Shown piece after piece: positions 9,193-16,589 of a stretch of DNA of 64,000 nucleotides. The stretch is from Catenovulum sediminis (GTDB lineage Bacteria > Pseudomonadota > Gammaproteobacteria > Enterobacterales > Alteromonadaceae). The stretch covers positions 2,418,001 through 2,482,000 of the forward strand of contig NZ_CP041660.1 in the NCBI RefSeq assembly GCF_007289895.1, in the 5' to 3' direction. Each line of letters starts with the position of its first letter. The first letter of the stretch is position 1. The notes below the pieces were generated by a model. That model was given only the letters and a program-made list of their open reading frames with translations. It had not been told where the DNA came from and made no database searches. The position numbers and the translations under genes are program-made.

Positions 9193-10503
9193 ATGAAAGG
9201 CCTAATCAAATTTTCAATACTCACTACTATGCTCGTTTCTATTGGGTTAAATGCTGCACAACCCGAAGATGATTTCGATGCAATCGATGCCCTGTTAGAT
9301 AAACAGTTTGCAGGGACAGATGCCATTTTGGAACGTCGTTTCGATGCCGTCGAAGAGGCGGTTGATAAAGCATTCAAAGGTCTGACAACAAAAATTGAAA
9401 TAAATTGGGGGGCGGATGGATTGGTGCTGCCCAGCCCTCACGAGTGGGTGGATTATTCGCCTGATATGCAAACTCGAAGAATAATGGATTTTGAAGCGGG
9501 TATTTTAACGGTTGAAACCATTATTCAGCCCAACCAATCACAAAAAGAAATCGCACACACATTGAAGCAAGCAGTCCAAAGTGCGGCAACTGACTCAGCC
9601 AGCGATCTGGAAAAAAAAGACCAACTGGCCGCGGCAATTAAAGAGCATCTGTCTAAACAAGTTGATTCCAAGGCACCAACAACAAGCCGTGCAGACTCGT
9701 CAAATACTGAAAAACCGCTATTAAAAAACGCTATTTCAACTCAACAGCTTAGTTATATGCTAAAAGAGATTGAATCGTTGAACACAGATTCGCTACCAGC
9801 TGCTCAACAAACTGCAAAGGTTAAAGAAGACGCACCTTCAACGACAAAAGAAAGTGAAAAACAGCCAAAAACCGCAAAGATAGAAAGAAAAATGATACAA
9901 GCAGGTGGCGCTGAAGCGGTCGTGGTGCGCGTGCAGATACCGTTTTTATCTGATTATCAAAATAGCCTGATAGAAGATAATTTGCATGTTATTAAGAAAT
10001 ATTCAAAGACATTTGACGTTCCGGTTTCTTTGATATTAGCCATTATTCAGACTGAATCTAGTTTTAACCCCCGAGCGACTTCGCCAATACCGGCTTTTGG
10101 TTTAATGCAATTGGTCCCCAGAACGGCTGGAATAGATGCGTATCGCCATGTATATGGTGAAAAAAAGATCGTTGAACCTGAATATTTGTATGACCCAGAA
10201 AACAATATAGAGCTTGGCGTCGCGTACTTTAATTTATTAACAACGCGCTATTTGAGAAAAGTAAATGACCCTTTGTCTCGTTTCTATTGTGCTGTTGCTT
10301 CATACAATACCGGTGTGGGTAACTTGGCGAAAACATTTACTGGCCGTAAAAATTTTAATAAAGCTGCTAGACTTATAAATGAACAAACGCCAGAACAGAT
10401 TTACCAATTTTTGATTGAGAAATTACCGGCATTAGAAACTCGGCGTTACCTTAAAAAAGTAACCTTAGCTCAGCAAAAGTATAAACAATGGGATGAAAAT
10501 TAA
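9193..10503 (+). CDS. MltC-type lytic murein transglycosylase, non-lipidated
   Basis: Peptidoglycan-cleaving enzyme forming 1,6-anhydromuropeptides. The N-terminal domain (about residues 25-120) matches the MltC N-terminal family DUF3393 (RFDAVEEAVDKAFKGL, then a PSPHEWVDYSPDMQTRR segment). A Lys/Gln/Thr-rich linker runs to about 235. The C-terminal SLT domain has the catalytic Glu in IIQTESSFNPRATSP (about residue 287), FGLMQLVPRTAG and ASYNTGVGN. E. coli MltC is a lipoprotein of about 360 residues; here a plain signal peptide (GLNAAQ) and a longer linker are seen, so the protein should be soluble in the periplasm. ATG 9193 has AGGAG 7 bases upstream. Its place in the operon suggests it opens the sacculus for the neighbouring envelope proteins. 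Confidence 0.85.
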   Translation: MKGLIKFSILTTMLVSIGLNAAQPEDDFDAIDALLDKQFAGTDAILERRFDAVEEAVDKAFKGLTTKIEINWGADGLVLPSPHEWVDYSPDMQTRRIMDFEAGILTVETIIQPNQSQKEIAHTLKQAVQSAATDSASDLEKKDQLAAAIKEHLSKQVDSKAPTTSRADSSNTEKPLLKNAISTQQLSYMLKEIESLNTDSLPAAQQTAKVKEDAPSTTKESEKQPKTAKIERKMIQAGGAEAVVVRVQIPFLSDYQNSLIEDNLHVIKKYSKTFDVPVSLILAIIQTESSFNPRATSPIPAFGLMQLVPRTAGIDAYRHVYGEKKIVEPEYLYDPENNIELGVAYFNLLTTRYLRKVNDPLSRFYCAVASYNTGVGNLAKTFTGRKNFNKAARLINEQTPEQIYQFLIEKLPALETRRYLKKVTLAQQKYKQWDEN

Positions 10504-10507
10504 GTAG

Positions 10508-11554
10508 ATGAAAATCAATAGAAAATTCAGTTTTGCTTTGTTATTTTCCTGGTCTGTACTATGCCTGCAGTACACATCGGCAGATGAGGTTGTGCGTGCA
10601 AATGCACAAGGCGGGGTCAATTGGTCAGCCGGTACCGTTTTCGCGCATGGTTATGGTGTCGCCCCACAAGAGCATATGGGGACTTCAAAAGCACGTCTTT
10701 TAGCGCGCCGAGCTGCGCAGCTTGACGCATACAGAAACTTGGCAGAAATTCTAAATGGTGTGCGAGTTAATTCTGAAACATTGGTGCAGGATATGACACT
10801 GGCAAGTGATACAGTGCGAACCAAAGTTGATGCGATTATCAAAGGCGCCACAATGACACAGGACCATTATCAAAATGAAGTGGCGACTGTAACGATGCAA
10901 ATCCCGATGGCAGGTAATTTGCTGTCAACTGTAATTCCATCTGATAAATCCATTACCTCAGCGGCCAATGGTGTGCATGGTTTTCCACTGTATTTAGAGA
11001 CAATTAACGCGCATTGGTTGGCATTTAAAAATGAAGCGGCATTATGGGCACCGATCAGTCGTGCATTTGCCAGCAATGCAAGTTTTGTCATTACGACCAC
11101 TGAAGAGGCCGAATTTGGTAAAAAGTTATTGTCGTGGTTAGAAGCAGAAGGTGCAACCTCGGCGGTTGATATGTTGCAAGCCTCCATCGACGCTTTTGAA
11201 AATACATCTACCTTCACTGGTTTATTGATAGATGCTTCCAACGTTGCAGATTTTGAAATTGCGGCTGTGCCGACAATTCGCAGTGAGAGCGGTGAGATTA
11301 TTTATCCAAATGATGATACTTCATATGAAGATTTGGTTAAAAAAAGACCTGTTTCATATGACTTTGACGTAAATGATGCAATCAGAAATGTTCGAGTGGC
11401 GATTAAACCTATGATAGTTAAAGCCAACAAAACCTACAAATTGCGTAAATCTGATTTGGTTATTTCTCAGCAAGATGCACAAATTTTAAAATCAAACAAA
11501 ACAATTTATCAGGTGATGCATACAGCAGGTGTCATGGTTGTGGTAGCAGATTAG
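10508..11554 (+). CDS. Second LPP20/FlgP-like exported protein
   Basis: Signal peptide (ending YTSA). The LPP20-type domain spans about residues 45-140 with RAAQLDAYRNLAEILNGVRV, directly alignable to the first operon gene, then SDTVRTKVDAIIKGA. Residues 150-348 are an extra domain not recognised, ending with a SQQDAQILKSN...VMVVVAD segment. The first paralogue ends similarly (SESDAKAILAN...LLVIVSE), so the homology extends to the C-terminus. It starts 4 bp after the transglycosylase and is followed after 1 bp by the TPR membrane protein. Function unknown; a ring or structural role is inferred from the FlgP resemblance. Confidence 0.7.
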   Translation: MKINRKFSFALLFSWSVLCLQYTSADEVVRANAQGGVNWSAGTVFAHGYGVAPQEHMGTSKARLLARRAAQLDAYRNLAEILNGVRVNSETLVQDMTLASDTVRTKVDAIIKGATMTQDHYQNEVATVTMQIPMAGNLLSTVIPSDKSITSAANGVHGFPLYLETINAHWLAFKNEAALWAPISRAFASNASFVITTTEEAEFGKKLLSWLEAEGATSAVDMLQASIDAFENTSTFTGLLIDASNVADFEIAAVPTIRSESGEIIYPNDDTSYEDLVKKRPVSYDFDVNDAIRNVRVAIKPMIVKANKTYKLRKSDLVISQQDAQILKSNKTIYQVMHTAGVMVVVAD

Positions 11555-11555
11555 T

Positions 11556-12305
11556 ATGGTTAGGGTATTTTCAACGTTTTGGGTCTTGCTATCATTGTGC
11601 AGCGTTGGTGTTGTGAATGCAGCCAATACAGGCTCTTTGTATCAAGCTGAAAATTTAGATAAATACTTGAAGTCTGAAAAGCGCGTTGTCGTGCAGGCGC
11701 AAAAATTTATCGAGGCGGGCGAATTCGATAGTGCAGACAAGCTCACTTCACTAGCGCTCAGATTATATCCAAAAAACGATATGATATATGCATTAAGAGG
11801 TGAAGCTCTGTATCAGGCTAAACAATTTGAACCGGCCGAAGCGATGTTTATGCAGGCGCTTAACTTAAACCCTTTAAACACAGTTGCAAAAAAATACATT
11901 GAAGAGATACGAACGACATCTGAGTTATCAGAAAGTGTACTCTCTCAAGAATGGAAGTCGGTTGCGCGTGATAAAGTAGGCGACTTTATTGTACTGGTTA
12001 TTGGTATTTGGCTGGGCACAACATTAAACACCATAGGTGCAAGAATTGGACGCTGGCGCTTTAGACGACATAGTAAAAAATTATTCTTAGCCAATGACTT
12101 TGATGATTTTGCCGATTTACTCGAAATACAATTAGCTTCAAATGAGCTTAAACCGCTGCGTGAGAGTATGGCTTTTATGCTCAGGCACAAATCTTTGGAT
12201 GAGTCGATAGCCATATTAGAAGAATACGTCAACCGGCCAGACCATTTAGATACTTTTATTCGGATGTTAAAAAGTGATGCAAAACGTATGGAGCTGGAAG
12301 GCTAA
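11556..12305 (+). CDS. TPR protein with internal membrane segment
   Basis: N-terminal signal-like hydrophobic segment (residues 5-22), two TPR-like helical pairs (about 45-115, with ALRGEALYQAKQFEPAEAMF), then a membrane segment near 145-165 (FIVLVIGIWLGTTLNTIG). A basic stretch (RWRFRRHSKK) follows, suggesting that the last 80 residues face the cytoplasm. The TPR would therefore lie in the periplasm, anchored in the inner membrane beside the ABC permease encoded two genes later. No enzymatic motif is visible. Likely a scaffold of the envelope complex (inference). Confidence 0.65.
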   Translation: MVRVFSTFWVLLSLCSVGVVNAANTGSLYQAENLDKYLKSEKRVVVQAQKFIEAGEFDSADKLTSLALRLYPKNDMIYALRGEALYQAKQFEPAEAMFMQALNLNPLNTVAKKYIEEIRTTSELSESVLSQEWKSVARDKVGDFIVLVIGIWLGTTLNTIGARIGRWRFRRHSKKLFLANDFDDFADLLEIQLASNELKPLRESMAFMLRHKSLDESIAILEEYVNRPDHLDTFIRMLKSDAKRMELEG

Positions 12306-13059
12306 CGTCAACAAAGCGCGAGTTTTCATTTTGCTGTTTGGCAGTAGTTTGCTTATCGCCTGTGCAAGCTCAAGTCAGCCAGTGTCACCTGTATTGCAAG
12401 ATGCACGAGCACAGGTAGTTGAACTGCAGCATAGTTCAACAAACAACATGCAGTTAGTGCAGAACCTTAGAGACATTTTAGTGAGTTTTGCAGATGTTGA
12501 TTATCTTTGGAAAGCTGACTTACTACTCGCAAATCAATATATGGTGCATGGATTGCAAAAGCAAGCAAGAGCCAGCTTGCAAGACTGTATTCATTTAAAT
12601 CAATCCACTGAGTTACTTGAAGGACAGCAAAGTTGCCAGCTATTACTGTATCGTCTAACAGAGCAAGCTGAATTATTGCAGCAAATTATTGACAATCCAG
12701 CATCAGAGCGGCTTCAGGCACTGGCTTATGCTTATCAAGGCGAGCTTGATAAAGCGCAAGCTTTATTGAAGCATATACCCAAAGATCATTACGCAGATTT
12801 AGCATATTTAAACTTTCAGCTAGGATGGCACTATAAGCAAACGCAATATTTGCATGATGCACTGAAATACTATCGCTTGGCGGCTGACAAGCGCGGTATT
12901 GTCGATACATTGTTCGCACTCGCCAAGGTGTATCATATAAAAAAAGAGCAGGGTAAAAGTAAGCACTATAGTTTACTGGCTTTGCGCAGTGCCAAAATTA
13001 ACTTTCCTCAGCTTGCGATCAAAATACAAAACTGGCAAGCACAAAGAGCTTCATCATGA
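12274..13059 (+). CDS. TPR-like lipoprotein
   Basis: Lipobox LLIACASS with the Cys at about residue 30, preceded by a long N-region, then helical TPR-like repeats through to the end (AYQGELDKAQALLKHIPKD and LNFQLGWHYKQTQYLHDALK). It overlaps the previous gene by 32 bp and the permease gene by 4 bp (ATGA), so translation is probably coupled. The exact start is uncertain: adjacent ATGs at 12274 and 12277, or a later TTG nearer the hydrophobic core. Probably a scaffold lipoprotein facing the periplasm. Confidence 0.65.
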   Translation: MMQNVWSWKANVNKARVFILLFGSSLLIACASSSQPVSPVLQDARAQVVELQHSSTNNMQLVQNLRDILVSFADVDYLWKADLLLANQYMVHGLQKQARASLQDCIHLNQSTELLEGQQSCQLLLYRLTEQAELLQQIIDNPASERLQALAYAYQGELDKAQALLKHIPKDHYADLAYLNFQLGWHYKQTQYLHDALKYYRLAADKRGIVDTLFALAKVYHIKKEQGKSKHYSLLALRSAKINFPQLAIKIQNWQAQRASS

Positions 13060-13847
13060 TTGGCTTGGTTGGTCACTATACGCGATCATTTTTCACTTAT
13101 ATGGGTGATATAACTGGGTTACTCACGCTCACTATAAAAGAAATAAAGCACCTGACACACCCTGCAAGACGAGCGATATTTTTTTTCTTATTTAAACGCC
13201 AGCTGTTTAATACAGGTGTACGGGCAATTGGTATTAATACCGCAATTGCCATCATTATTGGTTCATTAATGATGGCTCGGTTGTTCGCATTATTGCCGCC
13301 AGGTAAAAGCATGGCTGAGTTTTATGCTAACTTTTTTGTCATAGTGGTTATTCGGGAATTAGGGCCTTTGATTTCAGGTATTATATTAATTGCTCGCTCA
13401 GCTACTGCGATAACGGCTGAAATTGGGCATTTAAAACTTTATAACGAGTTTGAAGTGCTGCAAGCACAAAAAATGAGCCCGATATTTATTTTTTTGCTCC
13501 CGGTTTTTTTTGCGTTTCCTTTATCTTTACTTTTAATGTTCATCTTTTTTAATGCAGTGAGTATTTTGTCTGCTTATTTTGTTATTTTGCTGGATGATCC
13601 AACATTATCTTTTACCTTTTTCCTATCTGCTATTTTATCTAAAATTACCATGCTTGAAGTCATCATTACCCTGTGTAAAGCGCTTATCGGAGGCAGCCTG
13701 ATTGGCCTTATCAGTTTACATTTTAGTGGTAAAGTCGGAGGGCGGTTTACCGATATCAGTCGGGCTATATCCAGCTCAACGACAGCACAATTAATCGCGT
13801 TTTTTACACTTAATGTCGGCTTAAGTTTACTGGCCTATCAATTATGA
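13056..13847 (+). CDS. MlaE-family ABC permease (MCE transport system)
   Basis: Inner-membrane permease of the MlaE/YrbE family, which moves phospholipid-like molecules with MCE proteins. The 263-residue length fits. The signature stretch is present (RELGPLISGIILIARSATAI, then TAEIGHLKLYNEFEVL), as are about five hydrophobic segments. Start and stop both overlap neighbours by 4 bp. The order here is permease, ATPase, MCE protein. No MlaB (STAS) or MlaC gene is present nearby, so this is not the standard Mla operon. Confidence 0.88.
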   Translation: MIGLVGHYTRSFFTYMGDITGLLTLTIKEIKHLTHPARRAIFFFLFKRQLFNTGVRAIGINTAIAIIIGSLMMARLFALLPPGKSMAEFYANFFVIVVIRELGPLISGIILIARSATAITAEIGHLKLYNEFEVLQAQKMSPIFIFLLPVFFAFPLSLLLMFIFFNAVSILSAYFVILLDDPTLSFTFFLSAILSKITMLEVIITLCKALIGGSLIGLISLHFSGKVGGRFTDISRAISSSTTAQLIAFFTLNVGLSLLAYQL

Positions 13848-14494
13848 ATCTAAAAGTTGATAATTTTTATTTGGCATTTGGTGATTTGGTGTTGTTTGAA
13901 AATGCCGCGTTAAAGTTAGAGCGCGGTAAAATGATTTGTCTGTCAACTGGTGTGTTGGATGGTGGAACCAGTTTTCTAAAAGCATGTGCCGGTATAGTGC
14001 CATATCAGCAAGGGCAAGTGTTGATTGAAAATCAAGATCTGCAGAATATGTCAGATGATCAACGCTTCAAACACATCACTTACTGTTATGAGGTTGGTGG
14101 CTTGGTCAGCCTTTTTTCTGTCTATAATAATATTGCACTGCCACTGCGTTATCATCGCAGTTTGCCCAACAAAATAATTCACCAGCGAATTTTATCGGCA
14201 GCGAGTGATTTAGGCGTGTTAAATCTGCTGGATTATGAACCATATGAATTAAATGATGTGCAAACCCGATTGATTAATCTGGTCCGAGCTTTAGTTATTA
14301 GGCCGCGCGTAATTTTAGCCGATGAGCTACAATCAGGTATGTCTCCGGGGATGCGTAGTAACGTGATCCAGGTCCTAGAAGAGTATTGTGCTAAGACAAA
14401 TGCAAGTGTTCTAATGACGACCACGGCCGGTGACGAAACAGCTTTCGCGGACCAAGTCTATTATATTGAAAACCGACAAATAAAAGCGGAATAA
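13844..14494 (+). CDS. MlaF-like ABC ATPase with degenerate nucleotide-binding motifs
   Basis: Overall MlaF-like fold and length (216 residues), but key motifs are altered. The Walker A position reads STGVLDGGTSFLK, so the invariant Lys is Thr. The Q-loop Gln is Glu (CYEVGGLVSLF). The signature LSGGQ region reads LNDVQTR. The H-loop His is missing (LMTTTAGDE). The Walker B Asp-Glu survive (VILADELQSGMSP). It overlaps the permease gene by 4 bp and precedes the MCE gene by 4 bp. By family knowledge, loss of the Walker A Lys, signature and H-loop would abolish normal ATP hydrolysis. It may be a structural subunit, or borrow an ATPase from elsewhere (inference). Confidence 0.8.
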   Translation: MNLKVDNFYLAFGDLVLFENAALKLERGKMICLSTGVLDGGTSFLKACAGIVPYQQGQVLIENQDLQNMSDDQRFKHITYCYEVGGLVSLFSVYNNIALPLRYHRSLPNKIIHQRILSAASDLGVLNLLDYEPYELNDVQTRLINLVRALVIRPRVILADELQSGMSPGMRSNVIQVLEEYCAKTNASVLMTTTAGDETAFADQVYYIENRQIKAE

Positions 14495-14498
14495 ATAA

Positions 14499-15476
14499 AT
14501 GAGTTTTGTAAAACCCAAAGCATTTGAAAGTAGTCTGCAAGATAGAGTGCTGGGGCTTGTGATTGTGATTGCTGTCGCGCTGTTAATTTATGCAATTTAT
14601 GTCAGCCAGCTGGTTTCATCTTCACAAAGTGATCAATACCAGTTAAAGGCCAAACTAACACAAACTTACGGAATAGAATTAAATTCTTCTATCACATTGT
14701 CTGGCGTACTAATTGGTCACGTTGACAGGATACGCCTGACTGATGATGCACATGTTGAAATATATATGAATCTAGACGAAAAATATAAAGCGTTTTACCG
14801 TCAGGGCAGTGTGATAAAAATTGACTCTCAATTGGGCTTAAATACGGTGATTAGCGGCAGTGGCTTGGTTTTTCTACCTTCGCCAGAGCACAACCCTCTA
14901 TTGGCAAGTCAGAGTTATATTTCTGTTGAAGAGCCGTACTCCTTTCAGGATTTGGTTAAAAAATGGGAAGTTGAAAAACTTGCTCAGCAATTAGTCAGTA
15001 TTGTTGAAAGTTTAGCCGAGGTCAGCCAAACCATAGAAGACAATCAACAAAACATCGCGGCTAGCATGAAGCAAGTGAACGCGCTGACAGCAAGTTTATT
15101 AACAACCGCGCAGCAGTTGCCGCAGACAGTTCAGCTCGCTAACAAGAGCTTAGAAAGCATTGAGACGCTGAGCAAGCAATTGCAGCATACGACACTCGCT
15201 TTGCAAACCCCAGCAATCGAAGCTTTAGACAGTTTTCAGGAAACGGCTAAGCAGGGGACAGATACTTTGCAACAATTCGGACAAAGTGTGGAACAGCTAC
15301 CAGCGCTTATTTATCAGTTGGATGCAACTTTGGTTGCTTCGCGTAAGCTTATACATAGTTTGGATTCACATTGGTTGCTAGGTGGCAATGGTGAAAAAAA
15401 CCATATCATACAGCTACCTATTCACCCGTATGATGATAAACTATACTCAAATAACGTTAAAATTGAATCGGAATGA
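14499..15476 (+). CDS. MlaD-like MCE-domain protein
   Basis: A single membrane anchor near residues 17-38 (GLVIVIAVALLIYAIYV) is followed by an MCE domain (about 45-135; YGIELNSSITLSGVLIGHV, later ISGSGLVFL). A long helical C-terminal part (about 155-300, rich in Gln, Leu, Ser) could form a coiled-coil barrel or needle, as in longer MCE proteins. It lies directly after the permease and ATPase genes. Expected to form a hexameric lipid-conducting ring in the periplasm; the partner or substrate is unknown. Confidence 0.85.
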   Translation: MSFVKPKAFESSLQDRVLGLVIVIAVALLIYAIYVSQLVSSSQSDQYQLKAKLTQTYGIELNSSITLSGVLIGHVDRIRLTDDAHVEIYMNLDEKYKAFYRQGSVIKIDSQLGLNTVISGSGLVFLPSPEHNPLLASQSYISVEEPYSFQDLVKKWEVEKLAQQLVSIVESLAEVSQTIEDNQQNIAASMKQVNALTASLLTTAQQLPQTVQLANKSLESIETLSKQLQHTTLALQTPAIEALDSFQETAKQGTDTLQQFGQSVEQLPALIYQLDATLVASRKLIHSLDSHWLLGGNGEKNHIIQLPIHPYDDKLYSNNVKIESE

Positions 15477-15485
15477 GGTAACAGG

Positions 15486-16574
15486 ATGCGTATTCAAACG
15501 ATAAGAAAATATTTTAACCTGTTTATTTTAACTCTCCTGTTTCACACCTCGATACCCGCATATGCTGGAAAAGTTGTTGTTGCTAAAGGGGTTAGCGACA
15601 TTCAGGATGGAAAAATGGCACAAGCCTATAAGGTAGCTTTAGCCAACGCTAAACGCGCTGCAATAGAGCAAGCTGTCGGCACTATTATTGAATCACGTAC
15701 CTTAGTTGAAAACTTTCAAATGGTAAGCGATCAGGTTTTCACCAGTGCCAGTGGTCGATTGAAGTCATTTCAAATTCTTGAAGAAGGTAAAACTGAAGAT
15801 AATTTGTATCAAGTCACGATACAAGCAGAAGCCGATGTCGATGGTTTGATTCAACAAGTAGACAGTTTTCAAAAAGCACTAAAATGGCAGAAAAAACCAA
15901 GAATTACCGTAATAATCGACGATTTTAGTGTAGAAAAGGATTCAATCAGCGCAGAGCAAGTTCGTAGCTACTTGATAGATAACTTACAAGACGACAAATT
16001 CCCCGTTTATGATTTAGCGCCGGATACCAAGTTGCGCGGTGGCTTTGTGATTCACTTGAACGTTGCCAAACAGCAAGACGAATCAGAATATCAAGGCATG
16101 AAGTTAACCTCTAATGCATTAGCGATTAATGCCCGATTGACTCGTGCAGATGATCAAAAAATATTAGCGACAGCATCCGGAGCAAAGACACTTCCGGGCG
16201 CGAGCAGTAGCCGCAGTAGTCGTAAAGCGGCTAAAAAAATCGTTAAAACTATTTGGCAGGAACTACGCAAAGAATTAACCCAAGCTTGGGTTAATGAGCA
16301 GTATGCAGCGCGCAGTATGGGGCTGTTTATCGAAGATTTAGAGTCGCATCAACAAGCAAAAGATGTGGTTCAAGCTATCAAACAAACATTAGCAGGTGTA
16401 AAAAGCATTGAGCTTGTCAGTTACGACAAGGGGTTAGCTGAATTTCAATTGAATTACAGAGGCTGGCCAGAGCAATTTGTTGACGAATTGCATTCAAGTG
16501 TTTTTTCGCAACGACATTTTTCGTCAAAAGTTCAGCGCCTTGCTGGCAATCAACTAACGATAAAAATTCAATAA
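15486..16574 (+). CDS. FlgT-like exported protein
   Basis: Signal peptide ending AYA. The N-terminal domain (about 30-125) fits the flagellar assembly protein T family: ANAKRAAIEQAVGTIIESRT, LVENFQMVSDQVFT and a YQVTIQAEADVDG strand. A middle domain starting KPRITVIIDDFSV resembles the FlgT middle/TolB-like fold. In Vibrio, FlgT builds the H ring around the basal body. No flagellar genes are near, so this is a FlgT-type domain recruited to another assembly (inference). AGGTAACAGG lies just upstream of the ATG. Confidence 0.75.
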   Translation: MRIQTIRKYFNLFILTLLFHTSIPAYAGKVVVAKGVSDIQDGKMAQAYKVALANAKRAAIEQAVGTIIESRTLVENFQMVSDQVFTSASGRLKSFQILEEGKTEDNLYQVTIQAEADVDGLIQQVDSFQKALKWQKKPRITVIIDDFSVEKDSISAEQVRSYLIDNLQDDKFPVYDLAPDTKLRGGFVIHLNVAKQQDESEYQGMKLTSNALAINARLTRADDQKILATASGAKTLPGASSSRSSRKAAKKIVKTIWQELRKELTQAWVNEQYAARSMGLFIEDLESHQQAKDVVQAIKQTLAGVKSIELVSYDKGLAEFQLNYRGWPEQFVDELHSSVFSQRHFSSKVQRLAGNQLTIKIQ

Positions 16575-16589
16575 ATTCCAGGAGCGAAC

